Assembly: GCA_030631975.1 (NCBI GenBank)
Contig: DAOVKD010000031.1
Span: 1-6,986 of the forward strand
Source: Candidatus Woesearchaeota archaeon
Lineage (GTDB): Archaea > Nanobdellota > Nanobdellia > Woesearchaeales > GW2011-AR4
Direction of reading: 5' to 3'
Length of the DNA: 6,986 nucleotides
The notes beneath the pieces are model-generated. The model was given only the letters and a program-made list of their open reading frames with translations, ran no database searches and was not told the origin of the DNA. A program made the translations under genes and the position numbers. Below, one piece after another: positions 1-5,471 of this stretch (positions are counted from its first letter, which is position 1; every line of letters starts with the position of its first letter).

Positions 1-63
1 CATCAGAATTTTTTTGATTTGACTCCCAATAATGAAATTCCAGTAATAATATACTTAAAATAG
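1..63 (+). CDS. Possible C-terminal end of an upstream gene (partial)
   Basis: Frame 1 is open from the window edge through 20 codons to a TAG at 61-63 and reads as a protein-like tail ending in IPVIIYLK. The other two plus frames hit stops within the first 20 or so bases. Nothing in this stub identifies a family. It is called only because the frame is open and the composition looks coding; 20 open codons could also arise by chance. Confidence 0.35.
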   Translation, partial: HQNFFDLTPNNEIPVIIYLK

Positions 64-90
64 TATGAAAAAAATGTTAAAATTTAGTTT

Positions 91-128
91 GTACTCCGGA
101 GGCGACCGAAGCCATAGGACCATAGCCA
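91..128. other. GC-rich island with short dyads upstream of proS
   Basis: This stretch is clearly richer in G and C than its surroundings. It contains the palindrome CTCCGGAG (94-101), a small dyad GGC/GCC around GACCGAA (101-113), and the direct repeat CCATAG (112-117 and 120-125). It ends just before the proS TATA box. It may be part of a small RNA, an operator or a dispersed repeat; the sequence alone does not decide. Confidence 0.25.
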
Positions 129-133
129 CAAAA

Positions 134-143
134 ACTTTAAATA
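134..143 (+). promoter_or_regulatory. TATA box of proS
   Basis: ACTTTAAATA is centred near 139, which places the predicted transcription start at about 165-166, on the A of the proS ATG. No Shine-Dalgarno sequence precedes the ATG, so the mRNA is probably leaderless. Confidence 0.6.
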
Positions 144-165
144 CACAAAGCAAAGCATCTGTCTT

Positions 166-1602
166 ATGGCAAAAAAAGAAGAGAAGCTAGGAATAAATGT
201 AAAAAAAGCAGATGATTTTTCTGAATGGTATAATGAAGCAGTTATAAAATCAGAACTTGCAGAGCATTCTGTAATAAAAGGATTCATGGTTATAAGGCCA
301 AGAGGCTATGCTATTTGGGAAAATATTCAAAACTATTTTGATAAACAAATAAAAAAACTAGGAGTAAAAAATGCTTATTTTCCATTATTAATCCCGGACT
401 ATTTTTTCAAAAAAGAAGCAGAGCATGCAAAAGGTTTTGCTCCAGAGCTGGCGTGGATATCAGAAAAAGAAGAAGGAATTAGATACGCTGTAAGGCCGAC
501 ATCTGAAACAATAATGTATGATTCTTATGGAAAATGGATAAGAAGCTGGCGCGATTTGCCATTACGAATAAACCAATGGTGCAACATCTTAAGATGGGAG
601 GTCAAGCAGACAAAGTTATTCTTAAGAACCCGCGAGTTTCTCTGGCAGGAGGGGCATTGTGTTTACGCAACAGAAAATGAATGTGAAAGAGAAACACTAA
701 TTTATCTTAAGGAATATAAAAAATTATGCGAAGAACTTCTGGCAATCCCCGTTTTAGAGGGCAAAAAAACTGAGAAAGAAAAGTTTGCAGGCGCGAAAAC
801 AACATACAGCCTGGAAGCATTAATGCCAGACGGCAAAGCCCTGCAAATGGGAACTTCTCATAACCTCGGCCAGAACTTTGCAAAAGCCTTTAACATTAAA
901 TATTTGGGCAAAGATGAAAAAGAGTATCTGCCATGGCAGAACTCATGGGGCTTCTCCACAAGATTAATAGGAGCCATAGTTATGGTGCATTCTGATGATA
1001 AAGGCCTGGTTCTGCCTCCAAAAGTTGCTCCAACACAAATTGTAATTGTGCCGATTTACAAGAGTGATAATAAAAACAAAATAATCAAAAAAGCCAGTGA
1101 AATCAAAAATAAGCTTAAAACTTACTCAGTAAAACTTGATGACCGCGATGGTTATACACCCGGATGGAAATTCAATGAATGGGAACTAAAAGGCGTTCCA
1201 TTAAGAATAGAAATAGGACCAAAAGATATTGTAAAAAACCAGGTTGTTTTGGTAAGAAGAGATGATAATAATAAGGAATTTGTAAAGATAACTCAACTAG
1301 ACAAGAAAATAAAAAGTGTTCTTGACGACATGCAAAAAAGTTTATTTGATAAGGCAAAGAAATTTCTAAATTCTAATATTGTTGAAGCTAAGGACTGGAA
1401 CGATTTTGTAAAACAAATAAAAAACAGAAAGCTTGTAAAGGCATTTTTCTGCGGAAATGTAGAATGTGAAGACTGCATCAAAGACAAAACAGGAGGCGCA
1501 ACTTCAAGGTTAATTCCATTAGAGCAGCCAGGGAAGATAGGCAAATGTGTTCATTGCAATAAAGAAGGGAAATTTTTGGTTTATTTTGGTAAGGCGTATT
1601 AA
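166..1602 (+). CDS. proS: Prolyl-tRNA synthetase, archaeal/eukaryotic type
   Basis: Cytosolic class II aminoacyl-tRNA synthetase (478 aa) that activates proline with ATP and charges tRNA-Pro. The catalytic core contains RPTSET (110-115), the motif 2 region RWEVKQTKLFLRTREF (143-158) followed by LWQEGH (159-164), and motif 3 GFSTRLIGAIVMVHSDDKG (262-280). The anticodon-binding domain begins near PTQIVIVPI (289-297). A C-terminal zinc-type domain has cysteines at 429, 434, 437, 461 and 464, and the protein ends in tyrosine, as this ProRS class does. Full length for the family, with no bacterial editing insertion. Small departures from what I recall of the family are Ser276, where Gly is usual (VHGDD), and an extra Cys437. 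The ATG at 166 lies where the TATA box predicts the transcript start, supporting a leaderless message. Confidence 0.97.
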   Translation: MAKKEEKLGINVKKADDFSEWYNEAVIKSELAEHSVIKGFMVIRPRGYAIWENIQNYFDKQIKKLGVKNAYFPLLIPDYFFKKEAEHAKGFAPELAWISEKEEGIRYAVRPTSETIMYDSYGKWIRSWRDLPLRINQWCNILRWEVKQTKLFLRTREFLWQEGHCVYATENECERETLIYLKEYKKLCEELLAIPVLEGKKTEKEKFAGAKTTYSLEALMPDGKALQMGTSHNLGQNFAKAFNIKYLGKDEKEYLPWQNSWGFSTRLIGAIVMVHSDDKGLVLPPKVAPTQIVIVPIYKSDNKNKIIKKASEIKNKLKTYSVKLDDRDGYTPGWKFNEWELKGVPLRIEIGPKDIVKNQVVLVRRDDNNKEFVKITQLDKKIKSVLDDMQKSLFDKAKKFLNSNIVEAKDWNDFVKQIKNRKLVKAFFCGNVECEDCIKDKTGGATSRLIPLEQPGKIGKCVHCNKEGKFLVYFGKAY

Positions 1603-1622
1603 AATTATTTTATTACATAGAA

Positions 1623-1636
1623 ATATTTATATATAA
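1623..1636 (+). promoter_or_regulatory. TATA box of the KaiC-like gene
   Basis: TATTTATATATAAT lies 20 bases after the proS stop. The predicted transcription start is about 1657, giving a leader of roughly 28 nt. That leader contains AGGGG (1672-1676), a modest Shine-Dalgarno-like element 8 nt before the TTG start. Confidence 0.5.
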
Positions 1637-1684
1637 TCTAAAACAGAAGCTACTGTTATCCTAGATACAAAAGGGGTTTTTATT

Positions 1685-3271
1685 TTGTATAAATCAAAAA
1701 TAGATATATCAGAAACTGGCATAACTGAATTAGACACTATTTTAAATGGAGGTTTTCCAAAAGGCTCGATAATTTTATTATCAGGAAATTCCGGAACAGG
1801 AAAAACAGTATTAGCCACACAATGGCTTTATAATGGAGCTGGAAAGTATGGCGAAGCAGGGATCTATTTCGCCTTAACAGAGCCAATATCAAAGGTAATT
1901 AAGAATGCCTCTTCTTTTAGCTTTTACAAATCCTTACCTAAGAGAAGTTCTGTCCATTTAACAGACCTAAGATCAACTCTAAGATTGATGCATTTTAAGA
2001 GACAAATAGATTACAAATATATTCAAAAAGTACTGGATAGAATAGAGAATTTAGTTGATAAAACAAAGGCAAAGCGTATAGTTATAGATTCGATCACTGC
2101 ACTTTGTTATATTATAGAAGATAAGAACTTGATTAGAAATTTCATCTTTCGGCTCGGTAATACTTTAAGCCAACTAAACTGCACAACTATACTTTCCAGT
2201 GAAGTCTCTGATTTAGGATATTCAGTTTTTGGTGTTGAAGAATTTATATGTGATGGTATAATAGAATTAAAACAACAAATACAATGTAGTGATATGATAA
2301 GGACCTTGCAAATAGCTAAAATGAGGGGGGTATCTTATAATACAAAATGTCATAAATTCAAGATTACAAAAGATGGGGTTCAGATATTAACAAAGATTAG
2401 ACCTGAGCTGAATTATCCTTCTTCTAAAAAATTTTTGCCCTCAGGAATTAATGGATTAGATGTGGCACTTGGAGGAGGATTTTTTCAAGGTAGCAATACA
2501 TTAGTCGTTGGTCCTGCAGGAACAGGGAAATCTTTATTTGGAGTGCAATTTCTGTATGAAGGTCTGAAAAGAAAAGAGCCTGGGCTATTAGTCAGTTTTG
2601 AAGAATCAAAAGAGCAGATATTAAGAAATGCAGGTAATATTGGTTGCGACTTTAAAAAATATCTCAATAAAGACTTATTAGCTTTGATAAATTATTATCC
2701 TGAAACATTATTACCAGAAGAACACGCACAAAATATAATTAAAACAATTGATAAATCAAGAATAAAAAGATGTGTAATTGATAGTTTATCAACTCTTTTT
2801 AACAATTTCTCTGAAAATGATTTTAGAATTTTTATTAGAAATATTAGCGCCTATTTAAAAGTAAAAGGTATCACAACAGTATTTATAAGTGCAGGAGCTA
2901 AATTGATGGATATAGGCAATATATCGGAGTCACAAATGTCAACACTAACAGATAATATTATTTTGCTTAAACATGTTGAGATAAGTGATGAAATGAAATT
3001 AATGATTTCAGTTTTAAAAACAAGAGGAACAAACCACGACAGGCTACTTAGAAGATATATCATAGCGGATAATGGTGTAAAGGTTGGTGAAGCTTATACA
3101 AACTTAGAAGGTGTCACAACAGGAGTTACTAAAAAAGTACATGAGCCAATAAATCTTAAGGAAGTTGATAAAAAGATTGAATCAGAGTTTAAAAACTATA
3201 TTGGGCCAAAAGGGTCAAAAATATTTTCAAATCTTAAAAAAAAAAGAATTAACAAAAGAGAATGTTCTTAA
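1685..3271 (+). CDS. KaiC-family two-domain ATPase, C-terminus frameshifted
   Basis: Tandem RecA-like ATPase of the KaiC family (528 aa as read), probably a signalling or regulatory ATPase; no KaiA or KaiB gene is present here. Domain 1 has Walker A GNSGTGKT (34-41) and Walker B RIVIDS (131-136). Its glutamate pair is reduced to TEP (E66, P67). Domain 2 has Walker A GPAGTGKS (276-283), an intact FEE (305-307) and Walker B CVIDS (363-367). MSTLTDNIILL (418-428) lines up with the cyanobacterial KaiC segment around the phosphorylated Ser431/Thr432, so Ser419-Thr420 are candidate phosphosites. The TTG start is chosen because no in-frame ATG or GTG precedes Walker A and AGGGG lies 8 nt upstream. 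The frame breaks in an A10 run (3236-3245), replacing the natural C-terminus with eight stray residues. Confidence 0.9.
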   Translation: MYKSKIDISETGITELDTILNGGFPKGSIILLSGNSGTGKTVLATQWLYNGAGKYGEAGIYFALTEPISKVIKNASSFSFYKSLPKRSSVHLTDLRSTLRLMHFKRQIDYKYIQKVLDRIENLVDKTKAKRIVIDSITALCYIIEDKNLIRNFIFRLGNTLSQLNCTTILSSEVSDLGYSVFGVEEFICDGIIELKQQIQCSDMIRTLQIAKMRGVSYNTKCHKFKITKDGVQILTKIRPELNYPSSKKFLPSGINGLDVALGGGFFQGSNTLVVGPAGTGKSLFGVQFLYEGLKRKEPGLLVSFEESKEQILRNAGNIGCDFKKYLNKDLLALINYYPETLLPEEHAQNIIKTIDKSRIKRCVIDSLSTLFNNFSENDFRIFIRNISAYLKVKGITTVFISAGAKLMDIGNISESQMSTLTDNIILLKHVEISDEMKLMISVLKTRGTNHDRLLRRYIIADNGVKVGEAYTNLEGVTTGVTKKVHEPINLKEVDKKIESEFKNYIGPKGSKIFSNLKKKRINKRECS

Positions 3272-3416
3272 CTATATTGATAAGTTAATTAAACGTGGAA
3301 TCGTAAAAAAAGGAGATACAACCAACTTTAAGCAAAGAATTCTAACTATTTTAGAAGAAAGGGACAAAGCAAAAGAAATAAAAATTCTTGAAGAGCTTTT
3401 TAAAGGTGAGGAATAA
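3246..3416 (+). CDS. Displaced C-terminal extension of the KaiC-like protein
   Basis: After the A10 run the next frame stays open for 56 codons to TAA at 3414-3416. It encodes a charged, probably helical tail beginning ELTKENVLNYIDKL and ending LEELFKGEE. Removing one A joins it in phase to residue 520 of the KaiC-like protein and gives 576 aa. No start codon or promoter is placed for separate expression of just this part; an upstream ATG at 3165 opens this frame but overlaps the KaiC coding sequence. The most likely reading is one gene with either an indel error, a real frameshift mutation, or transcriptional slippage on the A run. Confidence 0.6.
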   Translation, partial: ELTKENVLNYIDKLIKRGIVKKGDTTNFKQRILTILEERDKAKEIKILEELFKGEE

Positions 3417-3430
3417 AAACATATAACAAA

Positions 3431-3453
3431 TTTTTCCTATTTTTTCAAATTTT
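3431..3453 (+). terminator. U-tract terminator after the KaiC-like gene
   Basis: Three T runs (T5 at 3431-3435, T6 at 3440-3445, T4 at 3450-3453) follow the 3416 stop. This is the usual archaeal termination signal, and it lies at the junction with the convergent PRPP synthetase gene. Its position after 3416 rather than after 3271 supports the longer KaiC product. Confidence 0.5.
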
Positions 3454-4309
3454 CAGCAATCAACCCTGAAACATCAATCTTACTCACATTATTGGGTATT
3501 GTATTTGTAGTAACAACTTTGACATTCGCTTTTCTTAACTTTTCCAATGCATTTTCCACAAAGATTCCATGCACTGCTATGCAATTGAATTTTTTTGCTC
3601 CCAATTTTCTAAGGTTTTTTACAGATTCGAGTATGGTATTTCCAGTGCTTATTATATCATCGACAAAAACTATGTTCTTGTTATCAACGTTAACCTCCTT
3701 ATTTAATGTTACTTTAACCTTTCTTCCAGAGTATCTTTTCTTTTTCAGGATGACATGCCCGCATTTTATTTTTTCAGCAACCTTTCTTGCCCACTTGTAG
3801 CTTTCCCGGTCAGGACCAACTATCAGAGGATTTTTGATATTTTTCTTTATATAATCCGCAATGTAAGGATTTGAGGTTAAGCTTTCCGCTTTAATGGAAA
3901 ATAAATGAGAGAGTTTTGTTTCTCTATGCAAATGAGGGTCAATAATAAATACCTTGTCAAAGTATCTGCTAATAAGCCTACCAATTACCTCAATGCTTAC
4001 GCACTGGCCTGGCTTAAACCTTTTATCCTGCCTCAAATAAGGAAAGTAAGGCGCAGCAAGAAAAACCTTTTTAGCCCCTAATTCCTTGGCAGTTTCAGCA
4101 GCAAATATAACCTCCACAATACAGTCATTTATAGCCCCATAAAAAGACTGCACCAACACAACCTCTTTGCCTCTAACATTGCTCATAAACCTTACCTTAA
4201 TTTCACCATCAGGAAATTTGTTTACCCTCAGTTTAGAATAAGAAGCTTTTAGCTTTCTGGCTATTTTTCCTGCCAAATGTGTTCCATTAGAACATCCTGC
4301 GATTAGCAT
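3437..4309 (-). CDS. prs: Ribose-phosphate pyrophosphokinase (PRPP synthetase)
   Basis: Cytosolic enzyme that transfers pyrophosphate from ATP to ribose 5-phosphate, giving PRPP for nucleotide, histidine and tryptophan synthesis. Numbered from the ATG at 4309 (290 aa), it shows FPDGE (32-36), the ATP-loop region PYFPYLRQDKRFKPGQ (87-102), the metal-binding DPHLH (124-128), GPDRES (165-170), the flexible-loop lysines KKKRYSG (189-195), and the PRPP-binding loop VFVDDIISTGNT (214-225). Length and motifs fit an archaeal PRPP synthetase. An ATG four codons earlier, at 4321, is also in frame. The later ATG is preferred because a TATA box centred near 4336 predicts transcription starting at about 4309, and neither ATG has a Shine-Dalgarno sequence. 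It is convergent with the KaiC-like gene and divergent from tRNA-Met. Confidence 0.95.
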   Translation of the reverse strand: MLIAGCSNGTHLAGKIARKLKASYSKLRVNKFPDGEIKVRFMSNVRGKEVVLVQSFYGAINDCIVEVIFAAETAKELGAKKVFLAAPYFPYLRQDKRFKPGQCVSIEVIGRLISRYFDKVFIIDPHLHRETKLSHLFSIKAESLTSNPYIADYIKKNIKNPLIVGPDRESYKWARKVAEKIKCGHVILKKKRYSGRKVKVTLNKEVNVDNKNIVFVDDIISTGNTILESVKNLRKLGAKKFNCIAVHGIFVENALEKLRKANVKVVTTNTIPNNVSKIDVSGLIAENLKK

Positions 4310-4330
4310 AACATTATACAAAATATGTTG

Positions 4331-4340
4331 TATTTATATG
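4331..4340 (-). promoter_or_regulatory. TATA box of prs
   Basis: On the minus strand this reads CATATAAATA, centred near 4336. A start about 26 bases on falls at 4309-4310, at the second in-frame ATG of prs, implying a leaderless transcript and a protein four residues shorter than the longest reading frame. Confidence 0.55.
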
Positions 4341-4372
4341 TTGCTAAAATGCCCAGATACTTTAACAGCAAT

Positions 4373-4383
4373 CTTTTTAAAAC
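4373..4383 (+). promoter_or_regulatory. Probable TATA box of the tRNA-Met gene
   Basis: CTTTTTAAAAC is centred near 4378, predicting initiation near 4404 and a leader of about 12 nt before the tRNA. A second AT-rich element, ACTATATTTT (4383-4392), is an alternative that would start the RNA just before 4417. Confidence 0.4.
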
Positions 4384-4424
4384 ACTATATTTTCCTAATA
4401 AACATAGGCCGGAGAAGCCGGAGT

Positions 4425-4440
4425 AGCTTAATGCTCCGAA
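4425..4440 (+). other. tRNA intron 1 (16 nt), between positions 8 and 9
   Basis: A bulge-helix-bulge fits exactly. The central 4-bp helix is CGGA (4419-4422) with TCCG (4435-4438), and the 3-nt bulges are GTA (4423-4425) and AAA (4439-4441). The outer pairs are AGC (4416-4418) with GCT (4442-4444), and inside is a tiny GC/GC hairpin. Cutting GT^A and AA^A restores U8-A9 followed by the D-stem GCTC. The outer helix uses leader base 4416, so splicing may precede 5'-end trimming. Confidence 0.8.
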
Positions 4441-4471
4441 AGCTCAGCCTGGTTAGAGCGCTAGACTCATA

Positions 4472-4520
4472 TATTTGAGTTATGAAGCTTTTTAGCTGAT
4501 GATATACCTCAAACCGGGTC
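4472..4520 (+). other. tRNA intron 2 (49 nt), canonical 37/38 site
   Basis: The intron sits after A37 (4471) and before A38 (4521). The anticodon stem supplies the outer helix. The central helix is imperfect: CTCA (4466-4469) opposite CGGG (4515-4518) gives C-G, U-G and C-G pairs and one A-C mismatch. The intron arm is TTTGAG (4474-4479) with CTCAAA (4508-4513). The boundaries come from restoring a 7-nt loop, CTCATAA; an exact alternative one base away cannot be excluded. Confidence 0.75.
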
Positions 4521-4526
4521 ATCTAG

Positions 4527-4554
4527 AATGCTTAATTATATTGAGCATGGATTA
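4527..4554 (+). other. tRNA intron 3 (28 nt), between positions 43 and 44
   Basis: A near-ideal bulge-helix-bulge. The central helix is ATCT (4521-4524) with GGAT (4549-4552), including one U-G pair, and the bulges are AGA (4525-4527) and TAA (4553-4555). The intron hairpin is 8 bp (4528-4535 with 4541-4548) with loop TTATA. Cutting AG^A and TA^A joins the anticodon stem TCTAG to the standard variable loop AGGTC. Confidence 0.8.
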
Positions 4555-4585
4555 AGGTCGTGGGTTCAAAGCCCGCCTCCGGCAC

Positions 4586-4597
4586 TTTTCATTTCTT
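4586..4597 (+). terminator. U-rich terminator of tRNA-Met
   Basis: TTTTCATTTCTT begins two bases after the discriminator A and is a plausible archaeal U-tract terminator. Confidence 0.4.
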
Positions 4598-4608
4598 AAA
4601 AGTAGCAA

Positions 4609-4619
4609 TGTTTATAAAA
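4609..4619 (+). promoter_or_regulatory. TATA box of the 73-aa gene
   Basis: TGTTTATAAAA is centred near 4615 and predicts a start near 4641. That leaves a 25-nt leader containing GGGGG (4653-4657), 8 nt before the ATG at 4666, a layout like that of the KaiC-like gene. Confidence 0.5.
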
Positions 4620-4665
4620 GAGTAGTTTTTACCTCTTTACTAATTATTTATAGGGGGTTGGTAAA

Positions 4666-4887
4666 ATGCCATTAGAAGGAATTGTAAAAGAAAAAGATAT
4701 TGGAAATTCAATGCTAAAATCACAAACACCTCCTCTTGGTAAAGTTTATGATCCAAGCAGTGAAATAACAGTCATGGTTATTGAAACAGTAGGCCTTGGT
4801 GGCCCATCTGGAGCTGAGGATTATCATATTAAGGATCCCAATCCAGGAGATACAACCAGGGATTCATACTATATCCTAGGAAACTAA
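4666..4887 (+). CDS. Small hypothetical protein (73 aa)
   Basis: Not recognised as any family. The ATG follows a G-rich Shine-Dalgarno-like element and a well-placed TATA box, so the gene is probably real. The product is soluble-looking, with no membrane segment and no cysteine. It has a short hydrophobic stretch EITVMVIETVGLGG (33-46), is rich in Gly, Pro and Asp after that, and ends DSYYILGN. It is convergent with the 90-aa membrane protein gene, with a 23-nt gap. No function can be assigned. Confidence 0.6.
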   Translation: MPLEGIVKEKDIGNSMLKSQTPPLGKVYDPSSEITVMVIETVGLGGPSGAEDYHIKDPNPGDTTRDSYYILGN

Positions 4888-4910
4888 ACTAAGTCCAGTC
4901 AATCTTGGTT

Positions 4911-5183
4911 TCACCTAAAAAAAGTCTTATCCCTTCTTTCTTTTATATGCTCTAAATATTCAAAATATTTGTCATCATACCTTTCAGAAGTCTTTACGCT
5001 TGTATATTGCTGGCCTGCTTCATGATAAACTTCAAAACTCTGCATTGCTCCTGTAATATCCGTTAATCCGCCTGCCTCGCTTTCTTCTGTATTAAATATC
5101 CCTATCATCATTATAGCTGCCAAAAAAATGGCCATAATTACAATTAAAACTAAAAACAAAATATTAAGGATATTGGTTTCCAT
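4911..5183 (-). CDS. Small single-pass membrane protein (90 aa)
   Basis: Not recognised as a named family. It starts METNILNILF and has one strong hydrophobic helix at about residues 7-30. A mostly charged soluble tail of about 60 residues follows, with a Tyr/Glu/Lys-rich end (RYDDKYFEYLEHIKERRDK) that looks helical. There is no cysteine and no enzyme motif. The frame stays open upstream to about 5375 but runs through the structured GC-rich block. The ATG at 5183 is chosen because a TATA box centred near 5209 predicts transcription starting exactly there, a leaderless message. A role as a small membrane or regulatory subunit is possible but unsupported. Confidence 0.65.
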   Translation of the reverse strand: METNILNILFLVLIVIMAIFLAAIMMIGIFNTEESEAGGLTDITGAMQSFEVYHEAGQQYTSVKTSERYDDKYFEYLEHIKERRDKTFFR

Positions 5184-5204
5184 AGTGCTGTGTAATGGCT
5201 GCCT

Positions 5205-5214
5205 GTTTATAAAT
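5205..5214 (-). promoter_or_regulatory. TATA box of the 90-aa membrane protein gene
   Basis: On the minus strand this reads ATTTATAAAC, centred 26 bases before the ATG at 5183. It decides the start of that gene and rules out translation through the GC-rich block upstream. Confidence 0.6.
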
Positions 5215-5217
5215 CTT

Positions 5218-5402
5218 AACGCCACGGGCAGGACTTTCATCAACCGTTGCGAGCGAATAGCGAGCACGTGGGACTTTTGCGAAGCAAAATGTCGCACCTT
5301 GCGTGTCGACCGCGCGTAACCAGTCGTTTTGAACCTGCACAGTCTTGCGACCAAGAGGGTTCGGGCCTCTCGCAATACCAGATTATGCGACCGTGGCGCA
5401 AG
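5218..5402 (-). ncRNA. Candidate structured RNA of unknown family
   Basis: A GC-rich, gene-free block in an AT-rich genome that folds end to end. The terminal helix is CGCCACGG (5220-5227) with CCGTGGCG (5391-5398). Nested inside on one long arm are GCAGG/CCTGC (5228-5232 with 5334-5338), TTCA/TGAA (5236-5239 with 5330-5333), a 9-bp helix (5246-5255 with 5311-5320), CGA-CACG/CGTG-TCG (5261-5268 with 5302-5308), and a hairpin TTTTGC/GCAAAA (5275-5280 with 5284-5289). A second arm is TTGCG/CGCAA plus AGAGG/CCTCT (5345-5375). The strand is uncertain. A TATA-like element at 5421-5431 favours minus with a start near 5400, while a G-U pair (5249 with 5317) fits plus better. I do not see the conserved cores of RNase P, SRP or 5S RNA. 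Confidence 0.5.
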
Positions 5403-5419
5403 AGTAGAGTATTATTTAC

Positions 5420-5431
5420 TGTTTTAAAAAC
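5420..5431 (-). promoter_or_regulatory. TATA-like element before the candidate RNA
   Basis: On the minus strand this reads GTTTTTAAAACA, centred near 5426. A start 26 bases on would be at about 5400, right at the closing helix of the structured block. The core TTTTAAAA is palindromic, so orientation is not proven. Confidence 0.35.
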
Positions 5432-5471
5432 TTATTTGTGCTAAGAATAGTACTATCTATAAATTTAATTA

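Larger units (their letters stand above)
4417..4584 (+). tRNA. tRNA-Met(CAT), probably elongator, with three introns
   Basis: Removing three inserts (4425-4440, 4472-4520, 4527-4554) leaves a 75-nt cloverleaf. It has acceptor GCCGGAG/CTCCGGC with discriminator A, U8-A9, D-arm GCTC/GAGC, anticodon stem CTAGA/TCTAG, loop CTCATAA with anticodon CAT (4468-4470), variable loop AGGTC, T-stem GTGGG/CCCGC and T-loop TTCAAAG. CCA is not encoded. The anticodon stem lacks the three G-C pairs of an initiator tRNA. The GCCGG acceptor fits archaeal elongator Met better than the agmatidine-modified tRNA-Ile2, which also has a CAT anticodon gene sequence. Two introns are at noncanonical sites, between 8 and 9 and between 43 and 44; one is canonical, between 37 and 38. 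U-rich sequence from 4586 can end transcription. Confidence 0.9.

Noticed and set aside
1..3. Start codon of a minus-strand gene leaving the window
   Set aside because: CAT at the edge could be an ATG on the minus strand, but there is no TATA box at the expected distance, and the plus frame over the same bases is open and protein-like.
92..127. tRNA 3' half on the minus strand
   Set aside because: CGCCTCCGG here matches the 3' end of tRNA-Met over nine bases, but no 5-bp T-stem, T-loop consensus or acceptor partner can be formed.
4472..4520. Box C/D guide RNA in tRNA intron 2
   Set aside because: CTGATGA at about 4495-4501 resembles overlapping D and C boxes, but the intron is only 49 nt and a full C-D'-C'-D set with proper spacing is not seen.
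4911..5375. 154-aa minus-strand frame as one protein
   Set aside because: The upstream 64 codons run through the structured GC-rich block and the TATA box at 5205-5214, and read as arginine-rich filler. The ATG at 5183 fits the promoter and begins directly before the membrane helix.
5218..5402. Integron attC site or known RNA (RNase P, SRP, 5S)
   Set aside because: The ends lack the RYYYAAC/GTTRRRY boxes of attC sites, and I could not find the conserved RNase P core or the SRP or 5S signatures on either strand.
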